Origin: Antitrichia curtipendula
Taxonomy: Eukaryota > Streptophyta > Bryopsida > Hypnales > Leucodontaceae
Reading direction: 5' to 3'
DNA: 64,000 nt
Assembly: GCA_951230915.1 (NCBI GenBank)
Contig: OX579638.1
Span: 33,208,322 to 33,272,321, forward strand
Positions 1-13,529 of the stretch are shown here, piece by piece; the stretch's first letter is position 1; the number at the start of each line of letters is the position of its first letter. A program made the position numbers and the translations under genes. Under the pieces are notes generated by a model that saw only the letters and a program-made list of their open reading frames with translations, made no database searches and was not told the DNA's origin.

Positions 1-2609
1 ATGATTTTTTAAAGGGTTGTGAAAGTATCAAATATTTTTTTTACTCATGGGTAAATTGTATGCAAAGTAATAAAAAGTTTAATTGTATATTTTTGGCAAA
101 GTGAAGTTTTATTATGATTATTTGAATGACATGTCCTAACACTCATAAGTGTTGGTAGGGGACATCCAAGACAATGTCAAGGCCCCCCAATAGCTACATG
201 CTTTGGTGGTTTTATACTAAAAAGTGCATGATCTTATTGTGGATATATACCAATAGTCATTCTTAAACTGCCTCTTTTACATTCCAAAAGTGCCACTATC
301 ACATTTTAAGAATGCACATTGCTTCATTTATATTTTTTAAATGACACTCTTTGGTTTTGGCCAACATCATAATCAACTGACTTTTCAAGTGACCCTAACA
401 GACTAGTAACCACAATAGGATGGATTACCTTAGTTGAACCCAAATTTGGTTAGCTCTATCTTAATGTCATCAAAATTGTATTGATTTTTGCATAGAGAGA
501 GGTATTGATTTTTGCATAGAGAGAGGTACTGAATGTAGAGATACTTTTTTGAATTCAATAGATCTATATCTAGAGAGAATTAGATTCACTCATTTTTTCA
601 CAATCTTAAAAGACACCTTTAAATTATCATTGCGGTGATTTAAGTAATTAAGAAAGATACATTAGCATTGAAGAGGCTAAGAATAATCTTAATTATAGTC
701 CACAATGGGAAGCTACATGGATTTGCTTTTACCACCTATAAGTGTATTCTAAAAATAAAAAATGAATTGACCAACACACATATCATAACATTGTTAGCTA
801 GTTGAGTTTTCACCCTTCCAAGGACCTCCTAGGAAGGTATAATCCCTTCTATTACACTTGGGGGGACCATAAGTTGTATAAAATATTTGCAAAGCTTTCA
901 GATTTAGCCAATGGGTTGGAGGTGCACCCCAAATTGTAGGAATCCAAAAGAAAAAACTTCAACACTGGTATATAATATTACGTATGAAATACCCTCTTGT
1001 TCGTTTGCAAGAAGAATTGTAAACATGATTATTATAAATCCATGAAAGGACTTAGGGGACAATAAAGAGCTATCCTACTTTGAATTGGTAATTTGATAAC
1101 TTATTCTTGAGATGAGTTTAGTTTATCCAAAAGCATTTCTTTCACATCCTCAATTTATATTTGTCAACAATGTTTTTTTGACTAAAATGCTACTTTTGTG
1201 GTTATAGGAGACATAATTGGGCAGATGATGCTTTTAGTTATAATTAACTTACATATTTCATGCATGTGAAAAGAAATTAAAGCTACATTTTTCATTCTAT
1301 TTAGTATAATCTACAATATTTTGATACCAATGCTATACAATTGTGATTGCCATGATGCCATGGCGAGATACCAATAGAATATTCTTAATCCTAAAACGAC
1401 ATTTTAGATTGTTTTAGATCGTAGATTTGAGATTCTTTTTTATATAGGCATCACAAAGCTTTTACAAACAACTAATGAGTCAATGAGCTTCCAACCCCTC
1501 AAGGCAATAGGCAACCTCAAAGCTATTGTACAAAAAATTCAAATTTTTCATTGCAAAAACATACACATTCAAATTACTAAATTTAGCTTGTGGAAGCATT
1601 TCTTGGAGGCAAAGAAAATGCCATCAAAAATTGAACTGTAATTGAGTATTGAAGATGTTATCCTTAAGGGTTTTTAAGAACCAAGCCCCTTGGATTAAGT
1701 CTAATGTTTAATTCCTAAAGGACTAGACATTCTAATTTTGAATAATGGACAAATACATACATGTCTCAAGCATCTTTGTTTTTTCATCCATCTAAATACT
1801 TGTAGATTCTTTTGTTAGTTCTCTTACATTTGGTATGGTATGTATTTGCACAACTTTTTTTGGCAAATCCTCTATAGATCAAGGAATGTAAATAATGTAT
1901 GACCTCAAAATCTAACTTTTCTAGTTCCAAAAGTGACCTTAAAAAAATAGCTTCAATATATAAGTAAAATAAAAATCTTTAAGAACTTGTCATAATTAAT
2001 AAATAAAAATTTGAATTAAAAAAAATCTTGTGAATACTATAAGTATTCAATCTATAGTCAAATTTAGAAAGAATTTTTAAATTTTGGTTACAAATTTTGT
2101 TGAAATATATTTGTTAGTATAACAACTGATGTACTATATGAATGTGATTTATAGATAATTTTTTACAACTTTAATTTGAAGTTGTTATAAAATTATTATT
2201 CTACACTATGTAAGAGAATTTTGTTATTTGAATACAAGTTTGACGCAAGCTTCATGCAAGTGAGTTCCTTGGCCTAAATTAAAACTATAATGCCCCAAGC
2301 ATCCCTACAAGAATCCAAGGGATTAAAAAGAACCCTCTTACTATTGTTATTTAAATCGTTGCAATCCTTCTCAAAGTTGTCCCTCGGAATTTTTTATTTA
2401 AAACACAACACTAAATAGAATGAAGAGTGTTTGATAAAAAAAACTAAAACTAACTCATTTTCAATGACCCCTTTATGTCAAATTTGGTTGGGGTTTGTTG
2501 GTTTTGATGTGTAGGGACATAAACTACTTGATGATTTGTAAGTTCATTGTGTAGAGGGAATCCCAATCACACTACAAGTTGAAACACTATAAATCTTTTG
2601 TCCTTAATG
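1..2609. other. AT-rich intergenic DNA, no gene seen
   Basis: No open frame of useful length on either strand and no recognisable protein remnant. The only clear structure is a short tandem duplication near position 480. Homopolymer A and T runs are frequent. Confidence 0.6.
478..525. repeat. 24-bp tandem duplication (two copies)
   Basis: The unit GTATTGATTTTTGCATAGAG plus AGAG occurs twice head to tail with no mismatch. It is a simple recent duplication with no evident function. Confidence 0.85.
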
Positions 2610-3290
2610 CCTTCAATTCTTTCATGTTTAGAAGCCAAAACTGCTTTAAAATACTAGTCTCCAAAGCAAGGGTAAAACTTCATTTTTTTTTTTTTTTTTA
2701 ACAAATCCAACTATAGGATCCTTTAGTTGACTTGTTAAAGCACACCATCTTAAGATTTTAGAATTAAAAACTTTACCAAATTGTAAGATTATGATGCTTG
2801 AATTTTTTTTTTAAATGTTTTCAACTCTTCCCAAATGGTTAGATTCAATCTTTCAAACTTTTTACCCAAAAATGTGTAGATCCTATAACTTGCAACTCTC
2901 CACAATATATTGTAGAGATAAGTTGGAGATATGTATTAGAAAAGTCAACAATTTTTTTTAATATTCATACTTAAAAAATAAAAAATAAAATAGAAAATAG
3001 AAAATGACTTAAGATACTAAATTGCTAAAAATTTAGTTATAGATTTGAAAATACCAAATGGCCCAATGGTTGTGATGTTGTAATAAATAGCATATGATTT
3101 TATTTCTACATCCTATTATTTTATTTCCAAAAATATTAAAAACTGATTTAAATAAAAGACTTAAAAGTTTTTTTGAGAATAGAGATTCCACGATTGTCTG
3201 CAAACTAAAACTCCTCATAATTTTAATCTCATTAATCAAATTGGAATGATTCAAAGCTCTCCGCATATTTATAGATTTAAAAAAATATTT
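2610..3290. repeat. Diverged fragment of the TTAA-flanked repeat family
   Basis: Blocks of this stretch recur, often inverted, at 17.6-18.24 kb, near 41.63-42.0 kb and at 52.08-52.35 kb. Examples are the block around AACAAATCCAACTATAGGAT, the block around AAATGTGTAGATCC, and the block containing GCAAACTAAAACTCCTCATA. The order of blocks differs between copies, so the family is mosaic. The ends are too worn to place precisely. Confidence 0.6.
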
Positions 3291-3422
3291 TTAATTTTTT
3301 GTTTTTTTTAAAAGAAGGGGAATTTTAGCAATCAAACTTACACAAGCTCTGAAAAAACTCGATATCATACAATAATATTTTAACCATGTAGTCCAAAAAT
3401 TATGAAAATTATTGCACCTTAA

Positions 3423-3999
3423 CCCCTAAAATCTCCAAGGTGTTTTTTGCCCAAAACCACTCAAAACTACCACTTCTGTTGTATTCACTTAAGGAAATCA
3501 AATTTTTTGTTTTGGGAGAAATTCAACTATAGGATCTTATACTTAACTTGTCTGAGATCATGTAGTAAAAATTTCATCAAATTTCACCGTACGGATTGGA
3601 AGATATTAGCATTCAAAGTTGAACAAAAAGTTTTTTTTCAAGAAGATGCTTAAATTGCCCAAAAAACTAAGATTGTCCATAACTTTCTCATCCCTACTCC
3701 AAATACAATGAATTAAAGCTCCATGCATAGGTAAAAATATAATCTTTTAGGGAAAAAAATCAAAAAAAAAAATTCACATTTTGTAAAATTTTTGGGCTGC
3801 CCGCCAATCTCAATTTCTTACTCATTGTGCCATAACTTTTTCATCTGGCATCCGATTGAAACAAAAATTATACATACACAAAGCTCTTGCAAAGCTACAC
3901 AACCTCAAAAAATCTCAAAAAAATTCACTTCAAATTGAGACAATAGGAACCTACCCGGACCCAAGTTGTCCCCTGAGGGGACAAATAGGGTTTTAGGGG
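3423..3999 (+). mobile_element. TTAA-flanked MITE-like element, copy R1 (577 bp)
   Basis: TTAA stands on both sides (3419-3422 and 4000-4003). The element begins CCCCTAAAATC and ends GGGTTTTAGGGG, so the termini are inverted repeats. It is closely similar over its whole length to R3 (6720-7301) and R9 (56580-57158), which lie in the opposite orientation. It has no coding capacity; the small frames in it are chance. A TTAA duplication with C-rich ends is the hallmark of piggyBac-type elements, so a non-autonomous piggyBac relative is the leading guess. TTAA could instead simply belong to the inverted repeat. Confidence 0.7.
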
Positions 4000-4003
4000 T
4001 TAA

Positions 4004-5689
4004 AACTACTCCTTGATCATATATTGTGTTAAAGTTTTAAAGAAAAATAATGAAAGTTACGTTTGTAAATAGATGACCAAGAATCCTATGTTGCCAAAAA
4101 GTGTTAGTTGGTCCATAATGGTCATCTTACTCACATGAATCAGTCACAGTATTTTCTAACATGGCTACAACGTGAGGGCATCAAAAAGTCACTTCTTGCA
4201 ATGAATTTACACTCAAATTAAGTAGAAGTTCCTATCGTAGTCCCTAATCACTCCATTACTATCACCTAAAACACTTGATTGTGGTCCAAATTTTATTTAT
4301 TGAAAAACAAATTGTATTATGATAGATCATTTTCTAAGTGTCCGGAATGGATCTTTTGTCAATAATGGATTGTTCTACCTTCGTAGTGTAGTAACTTAGC
4401 ACCTAATAAGGTAGACCAACTCAATTCCGTTCACTATCCAATTTCATTCCCTAATTTTGGCCCCAATTCCGTCGTAAAAAACATCCAAATTTATTCATTT
4501 TTTTGACAAAATCAATGCCATTATGCCTACAAGGAATAATGTGTGGATCCTTGATTGGTGAGTATGTGAGTGCCAACCAATATACGGAAAGGTGATTATG
4601 GGTTGTTTATGGGATGTTTATGTATTAGATAACCGATTGTACATTTTCCAATCACAACCTTTGATCTTCATGATCCAAGGTGTAGGAAACAAGTTGAAAG
4701 GAAAGAAGGTTATGAGTTGCAACTTGTAATGGCAATGGTGACGGGTTGCCAATGGGAAGGTGCCACGTTAGCATTGAAAAGTCAACAACCGGTTATGACT
4801 CCACTCTATGGGCGGTTTTGTAATTTCATGGCAGACCACTTCAAAAATTCACAAAATTTACAATTTTAATCGTAAAAATAATAATTTCACTTGGGTTTGA
4901 TTCGTGAAACAAGTGCACACCTCTGTAACAAATATGTGCCTCTCTTGGAGTTGGCCCCAAGATATTCATATTGCAATTCCGGGTGGTAATAGGTGATGGG
5001 ACAAAGGGCCTTGTGGTTTTAGCACCCTTGTCGTTCCCTCTCCCATCTGTCTTGCAATGAATTTAATATTTGCTTTTTTTTTATATCCATGAATAAAATA
5101 AAGTAAAAGTAAAAACTGTCTGATTGGGGCATCATTTTTATATCGGTATGGTAGGATGGACTCTCGGAGCAGTCCGTCACTGACTCCCCAGTGTCCTCTC
5201 GGAGCATGTTTCGGTTTAAAGTGTCCACATGGCCCCATTCATGCCATGATGTTCGAGAAGCTCAAACTCTTTCCTTTCCACCAATGAGAGAGAGGGTCTT
5301 CCCTGTTTTTGACCCAAAACTTGGGGGCCACTCCGTCCCCCTGGCCCCGAAATAGGCGACTGGAATCTAGACTGGGTCAACATTGCAGAAGAGGACTACT
5401 GTACCTGACCTCAAAATGGACCTGACGGACCTTGGAGTTAGTAACTGAACTGAGCGGAAGAAGAAGAAGAAGAAGAGCACAGTCAGCCAGGAGTGAAATT
5501 TGGAAGGTTCCGGCTCTAGGGTTTTTTAACTGGGGCACATGGTGAATGGATCCCGGATTGGAAAGGAAGCAACATGGGTAGCCTCACCCGGTACCCATTG
5601 TCCTAGAGAGGCATCATGGCTAGTCAAACTACCTCCAAGGGTTCTCCCAACAAACTCTTCAATCACGATGGTCTTCAAACCAACCTCAC
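4004..5689. other. Intergenic DNA, no gene recognised
   Basis: The first part is AT-rich. From about 5.1 to 5.5 kb the base composition rises and a short (AAG)n run lies near 5460-5480. Open frames of 69-90 codons on the minus strand near 5.0-5.24 kb overlap in two frames and show no protein-like features, so I do not call them. Confidence 0.5.
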
Positions 5690-5772
5690 TAATATTAAGG
5701 TAGGTCCAAAAAATATAAATAAATAAATAAAATAAAATACTAAAGTAGGAGGTCCATAAATTACCCATTTAA

Positions 5773-6715
5773 CCCCTAAAGCAAGGCCCAAGGCATTTTT
5801 TCTGCCAAAAAACACCCAAAACTGCCACTTTTTTAGCAAAGAGTAAAAAAAAATTAAAATGTTTTTTTTTTTTTTTGCACATCTAACCGTAGGATCTTAC
5901 ACCTAACTAGTATGAGAATGTGTGGAAATTTTTTCAGAATTCTTGACCGCACAGATTGCAAGATATCTACGTTTAAAGTGAAAAAAACAAAATTTTCAGC
6001 ACATTGTGGGACTGGATTTTTTGACTTTGAACATTTTTAACTTAAAATTTTTGCACTACAGAGTTTTGAGCTTTAAATCTTTATAGTGGAGAATTGAGTG
6101 GAGAGTCTAATTAAAAAAAATCAAATAAAAAAAACATAATTTTCATTATTAAAAAAATTGTTAAGGAGAAATAGGTACGAGATAGAAGGAAAATCTAAAG
6201 TATTCATATATTTTAGATGGAATTAAAATGCACTAATCCCTACCGTGAGATTGTTCTAGCAAGTAAACTAAACCATGAAAAAAAAAAATTTGAAAAATTT
6301 GAAAAATTGCATTTAGAAATTAATCCTATAAGTTATTTTTTTCAAAAAGATGCTCTAACTGCCCGAAAAACAAGAATGTCCATAACTTTCTCATAACAAA
6401 TCCAAATGAAATGAATCAAAGCTTTCCAGATAGACAAAAATATAATCTAGGAGAAAAAAATACTAAAATATAAAGAAAAAAAGAAAAAAGTGCAAATTTT
6501 TTTTGCTGCCCATGCTACCCCCCATCCCTGTTTTGAGCTTATTTGGTCATAACTTTTGTTACCGGGCATTGGTTGTGGAAAAATTATATTCCCATGTAGC
6601 TAATCAACTTTTCTACCTTCAAAAAAAGTTTCAAAAAATCAGGAGAAAATCGCAGCCCGTAGGTACCTACCCAAAAACGCATTTGTCCCCCGAAGGGACA
6701 ATGGGCTTTTAGGGG
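5773..6715 (+). mobile_element. TTAA-flanked element, copy R2 (943 bp)
   Basis: TTAA at 5769-5772 and 6716-6719. It starts CCCCTAAAGC and ends GGGCTTTTAGGGG. It contains the blocks typical of the long subfamily: a run around CATCTAACCGTAGGATCTTA, then GCAAGATATCTACG, then a C-rich 3' quarter. It abuts R3 across a single shared TTAA. Confidence 0.7.
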
Positions 6716-6719
6716 TTAA

Positions 6720-7301
6720 CTGCTAAAACCCCGCTTGTTCCCTCGGGGGACAATTTGGATTTAGGTATGTTCCTATTGTCTCAATATGAAGTGAAATTTT
6801 TTGAGATTTTTTGAGGTTGTGTAGATTTGCAAGAGCTTTGTGGATATATAATTTTTGTTTCAATAAGATGCCGGATGAAAAAATTATGGCACAATGAGCA
6901 AGAAATGGAGAGTGGTGGGCAGCCCAAAAAAAATTACAAAAAGTCAAAATAATTTTTTTTTGAATTTTTTTCCTAATAGATTATGTTCTTACCTATACGT
7001 GAAGCTTTGATTCATTCTATTTGGACTAGGGATGAGAAAGTTATGGACAATCTTAGTTTTTTCGGCAATTTCAGCATCTTCTTGAAAAAAAACTTTTTGT
7101 TCAACTTTGAATGCTAATATCTTCCAATCCGTACGGTCAATTTTGATGAATTTTTTAACTACATGATCTCAGACAAGTTAAGTACAAGATCCTACGGTTA
7201 AATTTCCAAAAAAGCAAAAAAATTGGTTTCTTTAAGTAAATACAATAGAAGTGGTAGTTTTGAGTGTTTTTTTGCAAAAAACACCCTCGGAGTTTTAGGG
7301 G
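6720..7301 (-). mobile_element. TTAA-flanked element, copy R3 (582 bp, inverted)
   Basis: Same subfamily as R1 but in the opposite orientation, and nearly the same length. It is bounded by the TTAA shared with R2 (6716-6719) and by TTAA at 7302-7305. Its outer left end has decayed to CTGCTAAAACCCC, while the right end keeps GTTTTAGGGG. The close similarity to R1, including the block around GTACGGATTGGAAGATATTA, suggests recent common ancestry. Confidence 0.7.
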
Positions 7302-7307
7302 TTAAGA

Positions 7308-7612
7308 GCTGAAATTGAATTTTGGGGAGGTGGAGCTTCTTGAAATATTTTCAGTAAATTTTCCTTGAAAGACTAGTGGAATTGGCATTTGACCCAGTTC
7401 GTTTTAAATTTTTTGGAGCTTTGTGGAGTTAATTATGAAATTTTGAATTTGAAATTGTATAGGGCTCTACAATCGACTACCTCCTGAAATATACATTGTT
7501 TGTATATTGGTAAAGGCTACAAAAAAGAAATGTGTACAAACAATATACATTCGAAGAGGTGGATGATTTTAGAGTAGGTGCGCTTATAGAACCTCCTACC
7601 TTACCTCTATTT
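7308..7612. mobile_element. MITE family C, copy C1 (with internal inverted repeat)
   Basis: It ends with CCTCCTACCTTA, the terminal sequence of family C. Inside, roughly 40 bp around CTACCTCCTGAAATATACAT is repeated in inverted form near 7530-7575. The block with GGAGCTTCTTGAAATATTTT recurs at 14.1 kb (inverted), 43.2 kb and 51.4 kb. No coding capacity. Confidence 0.55.
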
Positions 7613-10600
7613 CTGGGAAAAAAACAAACGTGTTTTCTCTAGAAAACACAAAGGAAACATAGGTCTTTGTTAGAAATAGTAACAACATTAATATTCTCAA
7701 TATTAATAATAATAATAATTTTTATTGAAGGTTCAATTGTAATCAATTATGGGTACTTTGTAAGAACATCTATCATTCAATTCCTAGCTAGATTTATATT
7801 AAAAGCACTTCTATGTATTGGATACAAAGGTAAACATAAATAATAAATTTCATTAAATATTTATATAATGATCTCTAGTTTTCTGATGTGCATGTATGAA
7901 ATAGATCTTTTGTAGAGGAATCAGATGCTGTTGTCTTGAAAAAAGTACACAAAGTGTTGAATTTTGAAAAAAAGTTAAAAATTTGGTAAATCTACATTAA
8001 AAAAATAAAAAATAAAGAATAAAAAATTTGAAACATATACATACATGATTTAAATATAAAGGAGATTATCATTTGTATCACAAGTCTCATGAATTTTGAG
8101 CATGTATATTTTTCAACTTTTTCATAGAGAAGAAATTTAGAAGACTGATTGTTAGAGCATCTACATCCTTGCTTTCTAAATTTAACTTGTTAAGTGACTC
8201 TCATTGAGTCCAAGTTAGTCTCTTTGTCCCATCTATTTGTCAAATCACCATTGTTCCTTGTGAACACCACCATATCATTCTGTGCCAAGCTCAAATTTTT
8301 AAAGAACCTACCAAAGATTTTATTCTAGTATAAAGGGTGGGGAATCTTTGGAGGCCTCCACATGTTTACAACCATTGTTGCTAGCTTTAGAGTACAATTG
8401 TACAAATGCAATTAAGTGTTTTGCAATAGTGAACAAAGACGATGAGGTGTCAAAAGAAGAACAAATCAACAAAGGTAGTAGGTTTTGGACTACAATGCTT
8501 TGTTGATTATTCTTTATTTTTGAAATTTTAATTAATTTTCCATAAGACCTTAGGGATTAGATCCCACTTAGAATACATGCATGCATGGGGCCATCCATCC
8601 ACAGTCTTGCTTATATGATAGATACAAAACATACTTAAATTCTAAGTCTATAGAAGCTCACAATAGAACCCTCAATTATCTCTCTTAGAATCATTGGATA
8701 GAGGGAATAAATGGATAGGATCCTAAAGTTGCAATTATTTGTATAATATTTTTAATTTGTTTATAGAAATGTGGTTTTCCACAATTGCAAAAGCTTCTCG
8801 AGGTACTTTTTATAAAAATTGTTTGCTTGTCGAGAAATTAGAAGCATTTTTTTGCAAAATGACGGAGAGGTTGGTACGTCGTCCATGATTATATTCCCAA
8901 GTTTTCAAGGGGCATCAAGGGTGACGATGGTTGTTGGAGAATTACAAATCCTTTCATCAAAAGACTTGTAATCTTTATGGATGAAAGGATTTGAGTCACT
9001 TCAAATTTTAATACCTTACAATCTATACAGTCAAACTTCTTAAGTTATTTTCTCCACATTTTTGTGCATGTACACTATAAGAATTAGAATACATTGGATC
9101 AAACTAGTAGAATTAAAATTAATTAATTAGTATTATTTTGAATTAAAAATTATATATACATACATATATCATTGCTTAAAATATGGCCTTGGATTTTTAC
9201 AAATAACATAATCATTGGGAAAAAGTACCTATATCCAATCATAACTTTTGGGGGGGCAAAAATTCATCATACTATCATAAATCTGACCTCTCTTGTTTTG
9301 TCCCTCCAAAAATTGGCCTTTGTAGTGAAGCCAACAAAGGGGACACCAATCCCTCCAAAAGCCTTGTATCCAATAAAGCAAGAGTGTATATACAATATAG
9401 AAACTTTAGAATGACCCTACTGTCACATATTTGGCCTATAATTGTTCTTTTTAGTAATTGAGATTTGGATACTTTTACTTTTTACTTTGTCTACTTTAAT
9501 TGTCTTCTTACATAGTGGAAGTCTAATGTTGTTATGTTGTAAGACTATTGTAATATTTCTACTTTTTCTTATCATAGGATGTAAATAAAAATATCTTCTT
9601 TAATATATTGAAATTACATTAGAATTACAGCATTTAAAATCTCTTTATTATAAAAAAAAACTAGTTAAATTATGACAATGGAGATTGTCCCAGATTGGTA
9701 GATATTAAATTTTGATTCTATAAAGATGTAGTTGTAGTTTTTGATACTTTACATATAAAAATATGTTGAATGCATGTCAATTTTATCTTAAGATAGTCCG
9801 TGGTAGAAAAAATCAAGTTTTTTAACCACATAAAATATACAAATATTAATTTATTCCTACTCAATATTTTGTCTCCAAATACGTCGCAACCTACGCTTGG
9901 GAATTTTGTGGTGGTGGATAATGTCAAATATACTTTATTTCACCACTAGTTCTCTCAAAGCTATAGAAAGTACATTCCAAATACATAATCTAGAATTAAA
10001 AAATGACAAAAAATAAAATGAATTGTAAGTGACAATTCTTTTTAGAAATGGAAATAGCGTTTAATTTCTTGGATTTTTGTAAAAAAGTATTATGTATAGA
10101 AATTTTCATATCGAAGGATGTATTCCCTACAAAATCAAGAAAAATATTTTCATTTCCATTCAAGGCTTAAATGATTTTCATGAAGGCATTACATATCATA
10201 GTCCCAAATTCAATAGTTTTTAAAATAAAGAAATTTCTAAAAGATTTTTCAATTAATGAAAATATTTTAAATTTATAAATATATAGGCTTAAATAGCTTG
10301 TAAACTACTTGAATTTATTCATTTCTATTTCCAATTTAAAGGGGGTGTCCTAATTTTGAAAACAAAAAACTAATTAAAGAAAAAGAATTTATGAGCTTGC
10401 ACTATATAAATACATCCTACATGTTAAGCTAATAAGTTTTTCTATCTTATGAAAAAATTCAAAAAAATTCATTGAAAATTGAGCTTATAGGAACCTATCC
10501 AAAATCTATTTTGCTCCTTGAGGACATAAATGGGACTTTAGGGATTAGTAGAATATTTGTGGACTTTAATTTTAATTCTTAAATTCCTAGGACACAAACT

Positions 10601-11216
10601 ATTTGAGGGAGATATATATGGTGTCTTGAAAGAAAAAGAAGGGAATACCAACATCTCCATCATTGGTAAACAATGCTAGGTAAAACTTTTAAGTTCTACA
10701 GTGTTTCAAATTTTATATCCATTTTGTGAAAATTAAAAAAAAGAAAAGAAGAAGCTAATAATTATGACAAGAAATTGAGAATTCTAAATCCCAATTGTAA
10801 GAATGTTCTAGTAAGAAACACTTATGTGCTATATTTTGTTCTTCTTTGAAAATTTCAAAAATTGAATTCAAAAAATATTTTTGTGTTTTTATACCTTATT
10901 GCCTACAAGATATAATTCTTTATAGCTTTCATCTCATTAGTTAGAATACAATGGTTCAAATGTTTTGGTGTAGGTGTCAATTTTTTCAATTTGATAAAAT
11001 CAAATTAACCTTTTAAAAAAAAAAAAAATTTTAACAAACCATTTTGATATTGAAATAAACAACAACTTATAACTTTTGCAATACTTATCAAAATGACCTA
11101 TAGAATAAAATTGTAGATGTAGGATATGATGATTAGGATCTATCCTAAAAAACTAATGCAAAAATTTCAAAATGTGAAGGCAATAGAGTTTGTCCAACAC
11201 CAATAGAGACTTCGAT
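7613..11216. other. AT-rich intergenic DNA, no gene recognised
   Basis: No protein-like frame. The stretch near 10.44-10.56 kb resembles the 3' end of the TTAA family (a run like GGAACCTATCC, then GGGACTTTAGGGATTA). Open frames near 9.17-9.41 kb and 9.72-9.93 kb show no conserved motif. Confidence 0.5.
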
Positions 11217-11348
11217 TACAACTAATAAAAAGTTGGGATCGAAGCACCAATGAGAATACTAAGGGTTAGTGTCCATATTGACCTCTTGGCACCAAGCTTT
11301 AAGTGCTCTCATTGGTGCTCCATGACCAACTTTCTACTAGTACGTGTA
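11217..11348. mobile_element. Small foldback MITE, CACTA-like ends
   Basis: The two halves pair: TACAACTAATAAAAAGTTGG at the left matches the reverse complement of the right end, TACACGTACTAGTAGAAAGT..., and the pairing continues through GAGCACCAATGAGA. The terminal ACTAGTAGAAAG is reminiscent of CACTA-type ends also seen at 34,640 and 47,215. It has no coding capacity. Confidence 0.5.
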
Positions 11349-13529
11349 GACTAGGAGAATGATTACAAGAAAACTCACTAGTGAAGTTCATCTTGTGGGT
11401 CATACGCTCCCCAAGCTTGTACTATTTAAAGTTCTACAAGACAACATGGTCTCCTTTGTTCTCTTGAGTACTACGATAATTGCACCAAATTTTGTCCCCT
11501 TTCTAAAATTGACTATTCTAGATTCTTGCCTAAAGTGTACTTTTGGCACCTATAATTCATGAGAGTTTATAGTCAATTTTAGAAACACAAATTTTTAACA
11601 CTTTAAAAATTTGTAGTTAACTTTATTGGAATTAAAGAGGATTTAGAGTCCCTTTTGACTACCAACCAACAAGGCTCCACCAAAAGTTTTTCAATATAAT
11701 AATGGGAACTATGCTAAATTGTTTAGCCTCTAAAGGACCAAGTGTCCATTCAACGTATGCAAGAAATCTCAGGTAGCTTCCTACAAAGTCATTTTGGGTT
11801 AGATGTTCATGAAATTTGGACACAATGTCTGAATACATACTTCCTTGATGAATTTTTCTTTTTCTTTTTTCCAATTGGGTGCCAAATCAAAAGTTATGTT
11901 GCCTTTAACTTTTGGAGCAACTTGGGCATTTTGGAAATCTTTTGGGAATCTTTTGCAAAAAGCTCATCAACTTTTGGAATTTGGCATTATGTAACTAATA
12001 AAATATGGCATACAATTGTCCCCTCCCCCCAAAAGATTTAGTCCTAAAATCTCATTCTAAGAGGAGTCAAATTTTGTAAGCTATATTTGGGTGGTTTCAA
12101 GAAAAAACATTTTCTTCTGACTTCAAGCCCTATTATCTTGCAATTTGTGAAGTCAAAATTCTTGAAATTTTTTCTACATATTCCAATTGTTTGTCTCTAA
12201 CTTTTCACTGTTCAAATTTTAAAAAAAAAATCCTCATTGCAAAAGAAATCATCAAACAATGACTCAAGTATTGGCAATTCACTTAACTTCTTTGCATTGC
12301 AAGGTGATTTAGTATAATCTAAACATCTCATTTGCTTCTAAAATTTTTCATGAGTGAACCTAATATCATATACTTATGAATAGTCAAAATCCTCATCTTT
12401 GTGTGTAGAGCAAAAAATTATATTCCAAGAGTGCCCAAATCTGCTGACCTTATTTCACAAGAATTAAAAAAAGTTTATTTTCTCACCTCAAATGTTATAA
12501 TCTTTCAATCCGTGCAATCAAATGGGCTGAAATTTTTTACACACTTTGGTAAAATACTTTACTTCAATTTTTTACAATTGAAGTTTCAAAATAAAAATTT
12601 CAACTTCCATTTTTGAATAACACACCCAAACAATGCAATTTTTGACAATGTCTCCCTCCCCCCCTTCCTTGAAGGGTTAATATTTGTGCGATTTTAAATG
12701 TACTTACCTTGTCTAACCTTGTACTAAACTGCCTCATTGTCAGCAGTCCCGTCCCTCTCCCCAGCCCAGTTCGGTCTGTCCCCAATGAGTCTTTTAATGA
12801 ATTCCTGAGTCAACAAATTTAACTATTGAAATGGACCGTCGGGGACTGATCGCTCAAGTTCGCACAAGTATTGATCAGGGGGGTGGCTCTAATCAGATGA
12901 TAAATGGGGTGAGATGGACTTCAAGTGTGGGAAATGTCACCTGGCCCTTTCCCTTTCATTTTCATTTTCATTTCATTTCTACCAAAGTAATAACTTAATA
13001 CCCTTAAAAACTTCAGTTATGCAAAATGAGTGTAACCGACGTACACCTCCGTCTCGGTAACTTGCAAGTTGTCGTCCAGCTTTGGCCCGGCCAACATCAT
13101 GCCTGTGTACGTGACCCCCCGTGCCTGGCCTCCTCAGTCTAGATAAGCACTGCACTGCACTGCACTGGGAGTGTTCGAAATGACGGCCACTATCACGGTC
13201 GCTGTCATGCAGACTGAGTTTTTCGTAACTTGCTTCAGTTTGAACATCACATGTCAGTGGCCCTGGGTGCACTGATTTTTAAACTGATATCAGTCAAATG
13301 ATTTTCTCTCTCAAGCAAGCAGAATTAGGGTTTAGAGTTTGGGGGGGGGGCTAAGTTATGACAATTCCTGCCTGGCCTGGAAAATAACCAATCAGCACTA
13401 CACGGAGTAACTTACACTGAATAAGTGAAATTAGGTTGCCCCTCACTAACTTAATTTCTCAACATTCCACACTAAGGTAGAAGGCTCAAAGAATAGTTCG
13501 GGCATTGAGAACCACCCACCTGTAAAATG
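11349..13529. other. Intergenic DNA with a higher-GC patch, no gene recognised
   Basis: 11.35-12.6 kb is AT-rich and partly resembles the TTAA family (for example the run before 12,540 about a cytosine-poor priming-like block). From 12.64 to 13.5 kb the GC content rises, with a short (ACTGC)n run near 13,145. The 97-codon minus-strand frame at 12,979-13,272 has no family resemblance and is probably chance. Confidence 0.45.

Noticed and set aside
12979..13272. 97-codon minus frame in a higher-GC patch
   Set aside because: No recognisable domain, His/Arg-rich by composition, and no flanking exons with splice sites.
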